Positions 33,065-43,865 are shown, counted from the first letter of the stretch. The stretch: 64,000 nucleotides of DNA from Carposina sasakii (GCA_014607495.2 CP053172.1:8508888-8572887); one strand, 5' to 3'. Notes: generated from the letters alone by a model not told the origin. Numbers and translations are program-made.

Positions 33065-33160
33065 CCATCTACCGGGCGTAACTGAAACTAAAGTATATTT
33101 TTGAATATTCGACACAGCGACTGCACCGAAGTCTGCCGGATCCTATGTAAAAAGTTCTAA
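33065..33160 (+). repeat. Direct repeat, right copy
   Basis: Partner of 32590-32678 ('gtaactgaaactaaagtata', 'gtctgccggatcctatgtaa'). Confidence 0.75.
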
Positions 33161-33167
33161 CATAAAC

Positions 33168-33487
33168 AACAATATAAATCTTCTTTTCGTGTGGTTTTAA
33201 TTGAACTCCTTCTAAGCGGCTGGACCAATTTTTATATGAAATTTTGTCTGTATGTTTAAGTGGGTTCGAGGATGGTTTAGCTTCACAATTCGGTCAATGA
33301 AATAATGTTTTTGGACTCCGTCTGCGTGGAAGGCAGAGAAAACAAAATGTCGTTGACCGAATTGTAAGTCTAAACTATTCTCGAAGTCACTTAAACACAC
33401 ACACAAAATTTCATCAAAATCGGTTCAGCCGTTTAGAGGGAAATCCATTACAAACACACGAACAGAAGATTTTTATATATAAAGATT
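33168..33487. repeat. Large foldback repeat, ~135-bp arms
   Basis: The left half ('aaatcttcttttcgtgtgg', 'ctaagcggctggaccaattt', 'cacaattcggtcaatgaaa') is the imperfect reverse complement of the right half ('gttgaccgaattgtaagtct', 'aaaatcggttcagccgttta', 'acacgaacagaagattttta'). Its 'cggttcagccg' segments are of the kind found in Helitron-like elements, so it may be two such ends joined head to head. Confidence 0.75.
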
Positions 33488-33508
33488 ATTATTAATCATG
33501 GAAATATA

Positions 33509-33772
33509 TACAGGATGTAACAGAAAGGGTATGTTAAGCGAAAAGCTATGTAAATAGCCCCCTATAGAGATTCTATTTCCAAAATTTGAGACTCTAAATC
33601 ACATTTTTATTTTTCAAGATTGTATGGACATTCCTGAGTTGTTTTGGAATTCTTCATACTATCTGGAAAAATAAAAATGTGAATTTGAGTCTAAAATTTT
33701 GGAAATAGGTTCTCTATAGTGGGCTATTTACATAGCTTTTCGCTTAACATACCCCTTTTGTTACACCCTGTA
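33509..33772 (+). mobile_element. MITE family C, complete
   Basis: TACAGGATGTAACAGAAAGG to CTTTTGTTACACCCTGTA with TA flanks and full-length foldback arms. Confidence 0.85.
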
Positions 33773-34295
33773 TAAAATTTCGGAGTAAAAATGTGAGATT
33801 ATTTTCGATCTTTATTTCAATCAAATCTCACATTTCAAAGCTTCAGATTTTCATCGTAATAGAAAGAAATTAAGTATTGGATATGCCATTCTTTCTTACA
33901 GGATGCCTACGAGCACGGGTGGCTCCTGTATTTTTAGTTGGGGGTTCACATTTTTTTAATATGAGCGCATGCAAAATACAGTTTGGAAACGCCGCGCGTG
34001 TTTACTCCCTTAACGAATGAAATGATGCAAGTGCGTGCAACCTCACTCTTATTGAAATTCAGATGACCTAATGAAACACATTAAGGACAACCATATCGCG
34101 TTCTAAATCGGACTAAGCGACATCTATTAGCCGCATACGCACACTACGAATTAATGTGAGCGGCGCTCCAGATAGGGCTAATTTATCATATGAAATCTTC
34201 ACGTTTCACGCGCCGGCCTATGTCAGTATGTCTCTTTCGCACTCATTTAATACATTTAATACAAAAATATATCACATAGATAACTATAGATTCTG
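33773..34295. other. Non-coding, no gene seen
   Basis: Mixed composition. Bases ~34070-34160 are GC-richer but have stops in all frames. Confidence 0.4.
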
Positions 34296-35242
34296 TGGCG
34301 GAAAACACTAAAATTTTCGCAGGAAAATTCCGAACTGCTGAACTTTTATTCATATTTTCAGAAAAAAAATTGTACAGTTCGTTTTGTATAGGCTTAATGA
34401 CTTAAAAATAAATTTTAACTAAAAGATGATAAAAAAAAAAGTTCAAATAACTAATCAACTACCTAATGATAAAAAACAAGTGATAAAAAAAAACAACAAC
34501 GTGTCACACAATAACCAATAAGCCCATTTAATTAATCTTGGGCATACTAGTTTACAACAGGGAGCGCTCAGTTTAGTTCGCCGCTCCTAAACGAACTAGT
34601 TCGTTCTTCTAGTTCGTTAGTTCGTCAGTTCCTAGATCGATCGTTCCTAGATCGTTCACCGATCACATTGTTCGCTCGTTAATACAGTTCCTGCTACATG
34701 CGATAACTAGTTCATTCTTCTAGTTCGTCAGTTCCTAGCTCGAATTAGACCGATCCGATCACAAACGTTCGTTCGTTTTAATACGGTTACTGCAGCATGT
34801 GACAATATTTATGGAATGCTTTTAACCTCTAAAAACTGCATAAACTTCTTAATTAATGAATATTCATAAAAATATTGGTGTAATAATATAATCCTTTACC
34901 TATATTTTTCGCTTTTTTATGTATAGCTGTCCCGTGCGTGACGATCTTAGTTCAGTCGACGTAATACATACTTGTTCTTTGCCACGAACTAACGAACTAC
35001 GAAATGGGGAATGAAGGAACTAGTTTGCGTAGTTCCTTTTGACCTAGTTCGTTCACGAACTACACAAGACTACATTTAACTAGTCACAGGATCACCTGAT
35101 ATAATTGGCGCGGAGAGCAAAGATAACTGATAATCAAATCAAAAATACATTTCCTGCGAGTAATAACACTGTCGTATAACTCAACACAATGGTTCTTGTT
35201 CAGCATTTCAGTATTTGCCTGGCTGTCACCTACACCCTGTAT
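34296..35242 (-). mobile_element. MITE family E, split by a hAT-like insertion
   Basis: The right end is 'gcctggctgtcacctacacc' CTGTA, the reverse of the family E start. The left part has 'aaaattttcgcaggaaaatt'. The two halves join if 34533-35072 and one copy of an 8-bp duplication are removed, as comparison with 46123-46480 shows. Confidence 0.8.
34533..35072. mobile_element. hAT-like insertion with 8-bp target-site duplication
   Basis: 540 bp. Ends TAATCTTGGG and CACAAGACTA are imperfect inverted repeats. It is flanked by CATTTAAT (34525-34532) and CATTTAAC (35073-35080), where the empty site in the related E copy has one CATTTAAT. The interior is rich in GAACTAGTTCGTT-type motifs with a partial internal duplication ('cttctagttcgt' near 34597 and 34713). 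No transposase frame. Confidence 0.75.
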
Positions 35243-35246
35243 ACCT

Positions 35247-35600
35247 GGGCCTCACTAGAATAATACAACTCGTTCCGAGCAGTAAGAGGCGACAGAATCT
35301 CGGGCATTCTCTCAGGCGATAAGCTAACAACTAGTCACTGATCACTAACATCTGTCACTGATCACTGACATCTATCACTGATCACTAACATCTATCACTG
35401 ATCACTAACATCTATCACTGATCACTAACATCTATCACTGATCACTAACATCTGTCACTGATTACTAACATCTATCACTGATCACTAACATCTGTCACTC
35501 ATCACTAACATCTATCACTGATCACTAACATATGTCCCCGCTATGCTTATCGTGGCTGTGGGATTCTCCCTTATGATCGTACAGTTCTGGTTACCTTATT
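35247..35600 (+). repeat. Family A copy with internal tandem expansion
   Basis: Starts 'gggcctcactagaataatac', passes 'cgggcattctctcaggcgat', is interrupted by the 20-bp array at 35341-35531, and ends 'ccccgctatgcttatcgtgg' and 'atcgtacagttctggt'. Confidence 0.75.
35341..35531 (+). repeat. 20-bp minisatellite, nine full units
   Basis: Unit ATCACTAACATCTATCACTG, exact to within 1-2 bases, starting at 35341 and every 20 bases to 35501, then a partial unit. It is a local expansion of the 'cactgatcactaacatctgt' part of family A. Confidence 0.95.
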
Positions 35601-35693
35601 TAGAAAACACAGACGTATGTAGGTATGTATGTAACAAAATGGTTAGGTATATTACATATACCTATATGTATATTATATATGTAGGTATATTGC

Positions 35694-35840
35694 AGCGTGG
35701 GAAGGCCACCCGCGAGGTGGACGGATGACCTGGCCAAGGTCGCGGGCGTCGGTTGGATGCAGGCTGCTTCCGACCGGTCGGAGTGGAGGTTGTTGGGGGA
35801 GGCCTATGTCCAACAGTGGACTTCTCAGGGCTATAAATGA
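35694..35840 (+). pseudogene. C-terminal remnant of an RTE-type LINE reverse transcriptase
   Basis: One frame reads GRPPARWTDDLAKVAGVGWM, then QAASDRSEWRLLGEAYVQQW and TSQGYK before TGA, followed by (TGA)n. This is the usual C-terminus of lepidopteran RTE-type endonuclease-reverse transcriptases. Only ~48 residues remain, as expected of a 5'-truncated copy. The microsatellite tail fits the RTE clade. Confidence 0.8.
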
Positions 35841-35851
35841 TGATGATGATG

Positions 35852-36115
35852 ATTACATACATATATATAATCACGCCTTTATCCCTTATGGGGTAGGCAG
35901 AGCACCAAGGGCCGATAGGACGACATGGTGCTACTTCTGACCAATTTTGAGGGTATAGTTGAGATGTACAAGTTCGGTGAGTAGTGACATGTGGTCAGCC
36001 CATCGCCTACAAAACACCAAGAGCCTCTTGTCCCTCTACTGACTTGTACAGTATGCCCGGAAAGAGAAGCAGCTGTAGTTTTATACGTTTTTTTTTTCAT
36101 TCCCAGAGCAGCATA
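35852..36115 (+). repeat. Family B dispersed repeat, near full length
   Basis: 'atatataatcacgcctttat' to 'tttcattcccagagcagcat'. It abuts the (GAT)n tail of the RTE remnant. Confidence 0.8.
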
Positions 36116-36699
36116 GTAGTAGGTATATTAATTTAAAATAAGTCATATAAGTACCTAAACAGTATAAAATATTAGATTTTCAGACAGAGTTGGCCAGTAA
36201 GGGTTGGGGTATGTTTTGTTCTGCAGCCCTCACAAATTCTATCTTATACCTACGAAATATCTGCATATATGAATAAGGGCTGACTAAAAAGGGTGTTAGT
36301 CACGATTTCAATAAATTTAGTAGATTTTTTTTTTCATGATAAAAGTGAATATAAATAATTATGTGTCAATTTAATCATTTACGTTCAAATTGATGTTGAT
36401 ATACGTAATGTGCAAAGTTTATCAGATAATTTAATAAAATATTATATGGCATGATTATGTAAAATTGTTTTGTTGTATTTCATGATACCCCTACACCCTC
36501 CGATGCCCCCTCGAAGCTGACCACTCATGACCGTGATGACAGCTACAGCTATAAGGAGAAATCTTTATAGCTGCTTTGCCGACACTTAATATTTCACGAT
36601 GATTAATTTGTTAAAATTAAAACCTTGAAATGACAAATTTGAAGCATCATGAACTCTATGCTTACGTCAATTTTACATATTATGTATGTCCTGTATCGA
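36116..36699. other. AT-rich non-coding, no gene seen
   Basis: Contains 'cctacaccctccgatgcccc' near 36490, a short repeat with relatives near 39410 and 56830. Nothing codes. Confidence 0.4.
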
Positions 36700-36800
36700 T
36701 GCAGGCTTCACTAGAAAACATCAGCTGCATTTCCTTCCGCGCATGTCGTAAGAGTCGCATAAGGAATGCTGGGATCTGTAGGGTTTTCTTCGCGACTATG
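36700..36800 (+). repeat. Family A dispersed repeat fragment
   Basis: 'ggcttcactagaaaacatca', 'atttccttccgcgcatgtcg' and 'taagagtcgcataaggaatg'. Confidence 0.7.
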
Positions 36801-36989
36801 CACAAAAAGGCGGATGTATGCGAAAGTGCAGCTGCTGCTTCTTCTCACAACTTCTCCTTTAGGTCCATCATTAAACTAAATACCATTTTAGGTCCATAAA
36901 AAGCATTTGTTTTATGCCTGTCTAATGCCAACCCTCTTTTGAATAGTCAAGCGACATTTTTACACTATTTTTTGCTATATTATTTTATA

Positions 36990-37318
36990 CTACTGGACGC
37001 CCGCGACGCCGACCGCGTGGACTACAGAAAAAACAAAATGTCGAAATTATCCGGGATAAAAATATTTTCCCGGGATAAAAGTTATGCCTACGTGTTAAGT
37101 AGGACCTGTCACAATATATTCCTGAAAACTGCATCGAAATCGGTTCAGCCGTTTCTGAGATTAGCGTGCACAAACGCACAGAGAAACAGACAAACCGACA
37201 AAATTCAAAAATCATTGTTTTTGGTACTATTACGTTAATAAAGGTCTCCTATATTTTTTCTCATATATCTTCCATGTACAGACAGCCATCCGTTACATTT
37301 TTATTATATGTATAGATT
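36990..37318 (-). mobile_element. Helitron-like element (family G), complete
   Basis: The reverse of 15866-16193: begins 'ctactggacgcccgcgacgc' and ends 'tttttattatatgtatagat'. It contains 'aaatcggttcagccgtttct'. Confidence 0.75.
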
Positions 37319-37714
37319 ATGTTTCACATTATCAGAGTCATCAAATCTTATATCCAAATTTTATGTATATGTAGGTACATATAAAACACCAAATATTCCT
37401 TCCTCACATCTAATTATGGTTCAAACAAAGCAATCACATCTTATTAACAAGTCTCAAAAGTTACTCCACAAAATTTGCATTTTCGTACATACTCTCTTTT
37501 ACCCCGTAGCCTTTTACTAAGTATACACTCCTATATGTTTTTAACTGGAAGGTATTGTATATACGACAGCTTCTACTCTCTGTCAGTCGACGGCGGCGCT
37601 CCATCGGAAGCGCACGTGTCTCGGTTTGAATGAACTGTCAAAAATAAAAAGTTTAACGCCAATTTTATTATACTCAAATATTAACTTAGACGGTTTTTTA
37701 GACGTGATACATAC

Positions 37715-37979
37715 CGTGATTTGTATTGTGCCTACGTTTGGAGGTAAGTTTTTTAAGTATGCTTTCTGTTGAAGACGTCATGGTTGATTTTGCGTGGTCG
37801 TTAAGCTCTTCTGTCTTGTTTTTTTTTTGTGAGGGACTTTCTTTTTTCGTGGTTTTATGAAATTGATATTTACCATCTGTTTTAATATGAGAAAATTGTA
37901 ACGTGAAGTACTGAAGGTGGTAGTTTTTAAAATGGAGGCGTTTCTCGCTTACATATCTTTCATAGGAAATAAGGATTTT
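37715..37979 (-). CDS. Candidate host exon, Lys/Ser-rich
   Basis: A 265-bp open segment with an acceptor 'gtatgagtgtacacag' and a donor GTATGT after AATCACG. It starts in phase 0 and ends one base into a codon: 88 residues, beginning KILISYERYVSEKRLHFKNY and ending in a basic, low-complexity part (KKESPSQKKNKTEELNDHAK, SILKKLTSKRRHNTNH). No domain is recognised. Same strand as the RasGEF exon and ~17 kb upstream; a disordered N-terminal exon of that gene would fit. It could be a chance frame in AT-rich DNA. Confidence 0.4.
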
Positions 37980-38042
37980 CTGTGTACACTCATACAAAAT
38001 ATATCGACATTGTATGTACCTACAACTTTTCATTTACCTGTA

Positions 38043-38466
38043 TAAAACACAGCTTGTATTTCAAAATGCTACCTACATCTAAATTACTAACTAAAGTTAC
38101 AAAAGAGTTAGTACATTCTATTAAACTATTTTTATATACAGGGTGTAAGTAACAATCTGACAATTACTTTTCAATTCAATTTTTATTTATGGCATTCATT
38201 ATTGCGTCGGGCACAATACAATTACTTTTACTATTTCAGGAATTTATAGTAAACAACACTTATAGATACCATTTCTCGAACAAACGAAAATTTTGTTAAA
38301 ACTTATATCATCATAAACTGTAAATTACAAAATGAGATTTATTACGATGTATTAAGTTTAGTTGATCCTTTTAAATTGTTATCACTTTCAAATACCTATC
38401 TCCAGTAAAATTAAGGAGTGTCACATTTATAGGTATAACTTACTACGCAGTTAACAAAGACAATAA
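38043..38466. other. AT-rich non-coding, no gene seen
   Basis: One 'tacagggtgtaagtaacaat' motif at ~38137 resembles a MITE end (families C/E), but no opposite end was found. Confidence 0.4.
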
Positions 38467-38742
38467 ATTAAAGCTGCAACGAGAAAACTATTTGTTTTTA
38501 TTACTGAAGAAAGCGATTATTCTAAGAATTTAGATCAATTTAGAGGAAGGTCGGGCGAAATTGATGAATTACTTTCGGATTTTGTTAAACAGAGTTGCTA
38601 TATTAAATTTCGTTTACTAGACAACCGTACTGGCTTTGTTCACAGAAAATATCATAAGGAATGTATTGTTTCGATTTTGAGAGATTTTAAGTCTTCAATA
38701 ATAATAATTGTTTCCATACGAAACTGTCTGAAGTCTAAATAG
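38467..38742 (+). pseudogene. Unrecognised 91-codon open frame without ATG
   Basis: Open from just after TAA 38464-38466 to TAG 38740-38742. The translation looks protein-like rather than random: KLFVFITEESDYSKNLDQFR, then GRSGEIDELLSDFVKQSCYI and KFRLLDNRTGFVHRKYHKEC. It has mixed charged and hydrophobic residues and an even spread of codons. No Met start and no convincing splice acceptor. It may be a decayed transposon or virus-derived fragment, or an exon of an unknown plus-strand gene. I do not recognise the family. Confidence 0.4.
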
Positions 38743-39594
38743 CTTTATCTTCTTTGGCCAGCTGTGTGGTGTTTGCAGAAGGAGCACTACCAAAAATGTT
38801 TTAAACCAACGCAACTTATATTTTTTTTTATGAATAAATCTATTGCATTATTAAAAGACTAGTAATGATAGACATTCCACGAAACGAATAACTAATTGGA
38901 GGGAGAATGCTGAAATTTGGCATAAATGTTCCTAGGGGAATGCAGGGGACCATTTGCAAAGGATTTCCTAAAATTTCCACGGGCAAGGTTTGTGAGCGGC
39001 ACTTGTATGGAATTTACTATTCAAGATACAACAAAGGGGGTAGGTTAAGCAAAATGCTTCGAAATAAGCCAATTATAATAAAACTGTAACCATGTTTTTA
39101 ACATATTTTATTAGGAACCTGTATAATTTCACCTTTTTTTCTGCAGTCCACGCGGACGGAGTCGCGGGCAACAGCTAGTATTTAAATATAGGTTGTAAGT
39201 ATAATTCACATACCTAGGATTAGTGTAAATGAGACGTACTCGTATAAAGGAGATAAATAAAAATAAACTAGGTCAATTTGACCGACTTAAAATTGCTTCA
39301 AAAGTGTACGTGATCACGGATTCTGGAGAACTTACTATTCTATACGCTTAACATATACCTTTTCCTACTTGATTGACTTAAAATTTCACTATGGGTGCGC
39401 CCACCACCGGGCCCTACACCCTCCACTGACCCTCGGATCTGATAACTCATAATTGCGAAAACAGGCACTTGCACTAACTACAATCGCCATGAGAATGACT
39501 TAAAATTGCTTTGCTTCAAAAGTGTGAGTGATCAGGGGTTCAAGGGTACTTATTATTATATGTGCTTATCCCTTCTGTAATAAGGTACTCTATA
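38743..39594. other. Non-coding; Helitron-type end at 39150
   Basis: Holds an isolated 'tccacgcggacggagtcgcg' with CAGCTAGT (39147-39179), the 3' end of a family G element whose body is not obvious. A 60-codon frame at 38907-39089 has no recognisable features. Confidence 0.45.
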
Positions 39595-40051
39595 TACAGG
39601 GCGTAGGTGACAGCTAGGCAAATACTGAAATGCTGAACAAGTACCATTGTGTTGAGTTATACGACAGTGTTATTACTCGCAGGAAATGTATTATTGATTT
39701 GATTATCAGTAATATTTGCTCTTCGCGCCAATTGTATCGGGCGAACCTGTGACTAATTAAATAGGCTTATTAGTTATTGTGATTGCGTGATCCATTTCTG
39801 TTTTTTGGATCAATTGTGACTCTCCATTAAGGCTGATCAGTTTTTTTTTTACTTTTTTGAGGGCAATTTTTTTTGAAAATCAAATTTTGGTTACAATTTT
39901 ATTTTTATGTCATTATTTAAGGCCTAATTTAACGAACTAAATAATTTTTTCCCTAGAAATATGAAAAAATGTTGGAAAATTTCGGAATTTACAGAATCAT
40001 GGTCTGAAGTCATGGTATCAATATTTGCATGGCTGTCACAAACAACCTGTA
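39595..40051 (+). mobile_element. MITE family E, complete reference copy
   Basis: TACAGGGCGTAGGTGACAGC to 'ggctgtcacaaacaacctgt' A, flanked by TA. 457 bp, non-coding, with subterminal inverted 'gtgacagc.aggcaaatac' / 'gtatcaatatttgcatggct' motifs. Confidence 0.85.
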
Positions 40052-40227
40052 TAATAGGTATCCAATAAAAAAATATATTAGACCAGAGCCCAAAACAAAC
40101 AGCTACAGTTACAAAATTAGTTCCCTTAATATTAATAGCTTCACAAATTGCGAGAACACGCGTCGTATACTAATGAGATTCATAGTATAGGGATTTTAAT
40201 ATTGTTCTTAATATGGAACTATATCTT

Positions 40228-40566
40228 CTATACATATAATAAAAATGTAACGGATCGCTGTCTGTACATGGAAGATATATGAGAAAAAATATTACAGGAG
40301 ACCTTTATTAACGCAATAGTACCCACAATAATGATTTTTGGATTTTTTGTCTGTTTGTCGGTTTGTCTGTTTATCTGTGCGTTTGTGCACGCTAATATCA
40401 GAAACGGCTGAACCGATTTCGATGAAGTTTTCAGTAATATATTGTGACAGGTTCCACTTAACATATAGGCTACTTTTTATCCCGGGAAAATGTTTTCATT
40501 CCGCATAATTTCGACATTTTGTTTTTTCTGTAGTCCACGCGGTCGGAGTCGCGGGCGTCCACTAGT
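40228..40566 (+). mobile_element. Helitron-like element (family G), complete
   Basis: 'tctatacatataataaaaat' to 'ggagtcgcgggcgtccacta' GT; nearly the same as 15866-16193. Confidence 0.75.
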
Positions 40567-41026
40567 TCATAATAAAATTGAACGCTGTTATTATCGACCC
40601 CGTATTATCTGACTAGCAAAATCAATGCAACAGCTTAGGTGGCAACTCGACTATAATATGCCTTCAGCAAAAATTGTGCAACTTTTGTTAATAGTTTGTA
40701 AAGTTCCTATTACGTTACAGCAATAAATCTTATTTTTAATTTAAATTATTTTTCCATTAAACCTATATGGCTTTTTCATGTACAGACTTTAATGTTATAA
40801 TTGTCACTTAGCTCTTGCCTCGGAAAGCACGTAAAACCGTTGGTCCTGCGCCTGATCTCTCTCCGGTCGTGTCGGCTTTCCGTCCCATCGGACTATGAGA
40901 GTGACGGAATAGAGAGCGAATCTGTGTTTGCGCACACACTTGTGCACTATAATATCTCCTGCGTACCTGACTAATCTCCATAGAGATTGGTCGCCTTGGC
41001 CGAAATACGGTCGGGAGATTGAGAGG
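40567..41026. repeat. Dispersed repeat shared with 20890-21240
   Basis: From ~40802: 'gcctcggaaagcacgtaaaa', 'cgtcccatcggactatgaga', 'actaatctccatagagattg'. The left part of the interval is AT-rich with no gene. Confidence 0.6.
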
Positions 41027-41375
41027 TCTATACATCAAATAAAGTAAGTTTATGTCAAAAAAAAAATGCTGGGAAACGATGTAATTATTTTTTTTTTAAT
41101 TTTTTTTTGTTACTTTATCAGGCGAAATTTATAGTGTCCAGTGTTTTTGCTTGTTTTTATAGACAGTTATAAATTATTTCTCTTGAAAAAATCTTGCTAC
41201 GCGCGACTATGTGCATTTATGCAGAAAAACGCAGTCTATTTACTCAACTTTGGACCCTAATATCTTTGGAACCAGACACTTCCCAGATATGCTTCCATGG
41301 AGAAAAATGATCGTGATGATGAGGAGATTCCGTAGTTTTCGGGAACGTTGACGACCAAAAATCAACCTATATATA
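41027..41375 (-). mobile_element. MITE family D, left end truncated
   Basis: 'tacatcaaataaagtaagtt' to 'cgttgacgaccaaaaatcaa'; the terminal motifs are worn. Confidence 0.75.
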
Positions 41376-41729
41376 CCCAGTTGAGTCATGTTATTTGTGG
41401 TCCGCGTGGGAACTCTTTTTTGTCCGATTGCCTGCTCAAGTAACATGACCCGCAAAACACGATATGATAAACCGATTTTTCTACATTTAGCCTGTCAAAT
41501 TACGATAAATATAGCCGCCATGTTGAATTTTGTATGGAGACAATACGATATCGTACGTTACGATATCCACGACGCGAATTCATGCCCCCTAGCTGGCTGT
41601 ATATTTACTAATTAAAATAAGTAAAATTGATTAAAAAGTTCGCAGCTAGCAAACAGGAGGAGGACACCAAATTTTTATTGCCAACCATTTATAATACATT
41701 GATCATTATTGCCATCTTTTAAACAAATG
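41376..41729. repeat. Dispersed repeat shared with 21030-21180
   Basis: 'cgcaaaacacgatatgataa', 'aaatatagccgccatgttga' and 'atcgtacgttacgatatcca' match the reverse of ~21030-21180. 'gagtcatgttat' and 'gtaacatgac' near the left may be a short inverted pair. Confidence 0.6.
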
Positions 41730-41775
41730 TTTGTCCCACCCGGGATTCGAACCCGCGGTGTCCAATTATTTCAAC
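41730..41775 (-). repeat. tRNA-like B-box fragment
   Basis: 'cccacccgggattcgaaccc' read in reverse gives GGGTTCGAATCCCGGGTGGG, a tRNA-type B-box. The rest of the head is not recognisable. Confidence 0.5.
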
Positions 41776-42044
41776 GTCTCGTTTTCAAACATTCCTCTAG
41801 CTTCGGGGCGTGACCTCATTAAAACGAGTCGAGAAAAAACAACTTCAACATTATTTTAGAAATGAAAGAGATCTTTACAAGAAAAAATACTTATTTGTAC
41901 ATATTTCTTTACACTTTATTGCGCGCTGGGAATGTAGAAAGGAATGGTTATTATAAAAGGTTTATTATCAAGATGTATCAGTTTTATGAAAGGATTTTAT
42001 AATACGCTATTGTGAATTTAACTTGTAACTACATAAATAATACA

Positions 42045-42303
42045 TACATACATATAATCACGCCTTTATCCCTTACGGGGTAGGCAGAGCACCAAGGGCC
42101 GATAGAACCACATGGTGCCACTTCTGACCAATTTTGAGGGTATAGTTGAGATGTACAAGTTCGGTTAGTAGTGACAGGTGGTCAGCCCATCGCCTACAAA
42201 ACACCAAGACCATCTTGTCCCTCTACTGACTTGTACAGTATGCCCGGGAAGAGAAGCAGCTGTAGTGTTATACGTTTTTTTTTTCACTCCCAGAGCAGCA
42301 TAG
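42045..42303 (+). repeat. Family B dispersed repeat, full length
   Basis: 'acatacatataatcacgcct' to 'ttcactcccagagcagcata'; very close to the 35852 copy. Confidence 0.85.
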
Positions 42304-42572
42304 AAGAAATATAATAACATATAGAATATATTATACTTACAGATAATAAAACATCAATTTTAAAGTATTACAAGAAAAAATATTGTCAAATGATAATTTC
42401 TATTCCTGCACTAGCGTTGATAACCTACTTACACTGCATTGTGCTACGCGTGCTACGCTTCGTAGTCAGACTCGTAGCACAGCTACGGATTCGTAGTAGT
42501 CGAAGCGTGAACTAGGATTACTAAAGAAATAGACACCTTTAGACTATCTTTTCCACTGGAGATGTAGTACTT

Positions 42573-42939
42573 ATACAGGGTGATTTTTGATCGTCACCGT
42601 TCCCGAAAACTACGGAATCTCCTCATCATCACAATCATTTTTCTCCATGGAAGCATACCTGGGAAGTGTCTGGTTCTCAAAATATTAGGGTCCAAAGTTG
42701 AGTAAATAGACTGCGTTTTTCTCACGCGAAGCAAGATTTTTTCACGAGAAATAATTAATATCTGTCTATGAAAAAACTAGCATAAACACTGGACACTATA
42801 AATTTCGCCCGATAAAGTAATTAATTAAAAAAAAAAAAAAAAAACATTTTTTTCCAGCATTTTTTGGCATAAAGTTACTTTATTTGATGTATAGAGTACG
42901 GACCCTTCGTTAAAGGTGGCCACGAAAAAACACCCTGTA
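42573..42939 (+). mobile_element. MITE family D, complete
   Basis: TACAGGGTGATTTTTGATCG to CACGAAAAAACACCCTGTA, TA flanks. 367 bp with an internal A run; non-coding. Confidence 0.85.
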
Positions 42940-43081
42940 TACCCAATCATCCCTCAAAGAGGTTGGGCAGAAGTGTGCAAATTGTACACCCGCTTTTTAC
43001 CAGTTAGCCTATTAAGTCCCACCTATACAGTTGCAGCTGCAGCTACGCGCTGCAGTCTAAACTTGGGTTCTGGATGAACTT

Positions 43082-43160
43082 GGATGCGCACCAGCTCGCA
43101 CCACGGATCGTGGGAAACGGAGCGTCTGTGGTAATACAGACGCGTCCGTGGTGCGCATCC
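43082..43160. repeat. GC-rich hairpin
   Basis: GGATGCGCACCA (43082-43093) pairs with TGGTGCGCATCC (43149-43160); an inner CGTCTG/CAGACG stem adds to it. Related 'ccgtgg'/'ccacgg' motifs flank it to ~43215, so it is probably the core of a small foldback element. Confidence 0.75.
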
Positions 43161-43603
43161 GTCCGTGGCCGTCGTCGGCGCGTCCGCGTCCGTCCGCGAA
43201 ATCACGCACCGTGGGAAGGGAACCCACCTTTTGATGGAGCTTTTTTTAGATATGCCTCTATTTGTACTCGTAAACCTAATTCCATTCGAATTTATATAGC
43301 GGATTTAACGTGAAATATTTACATAACATACATTACAATTACTTATTTAAAAAAGTATATTATGTTAGAGATCTAAAATTAACTTTACTCCTAAAATATG
43401 AACATTATATATATTAATCATTCATAATTCAGCTTCCGTTAAAAATTCGGGATGGATTACCCCTGTTAAAAGGGGTTGTAAACCCTTAACAAAAAGTGTA
43501 TTTCATCCGAGCCGTGGGCGGTTAAGTACTGACTTTCCGCCAATGAAAGTTTACGGGTTTTTTCACTAAATAAAAATTGGTTTGATAAAATGTAATATTG
43601 TGG

Positions 43604-43733
43604 CCGGCAGCACACTTAAACCTAAACGTAAAATTAGTCCTACATGTCCATTTCTCTCTCAGCCATTTATGTTAAGAACGGAGAGAGATAGACCAGGACT
43701 AAGATTAGGTTTAGATTCAAGTGTGACTGCCGG
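43604..43733. repeat. Foldback repeat, ~40-bp arms
   Basis: 'ccggcagcacacttaaacct' pairs with 'aggtttagattcaagtgtga' CTGCCGG, and 'attagtcct' with 'aggactaa'. An inner 'tctctctc/gagagaga' pair closes the loop. Confidence 0.8.
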
Positions 43734-43794
43734 ATATTTAAAAAATTGTGTATAAATTTTTCGAGGTTGATAGTTTGTACACTTGTACAATTCT

Positions 43795-43865
43795 GTGCTG
43801 ATTGGAGGCTTCAGAAGTCATGACGTTATAAGAGTCGACCAAGGAACTCGGGGGCTTTCTAGTAG
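43795..43865 (+). repeat. Family A fragment
   Basis: 'ggcttcagaagtcatgacgt' and 'aagagtcgaccaaggaactc' GGGG match the middle of family A. Confidence 0.6.
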
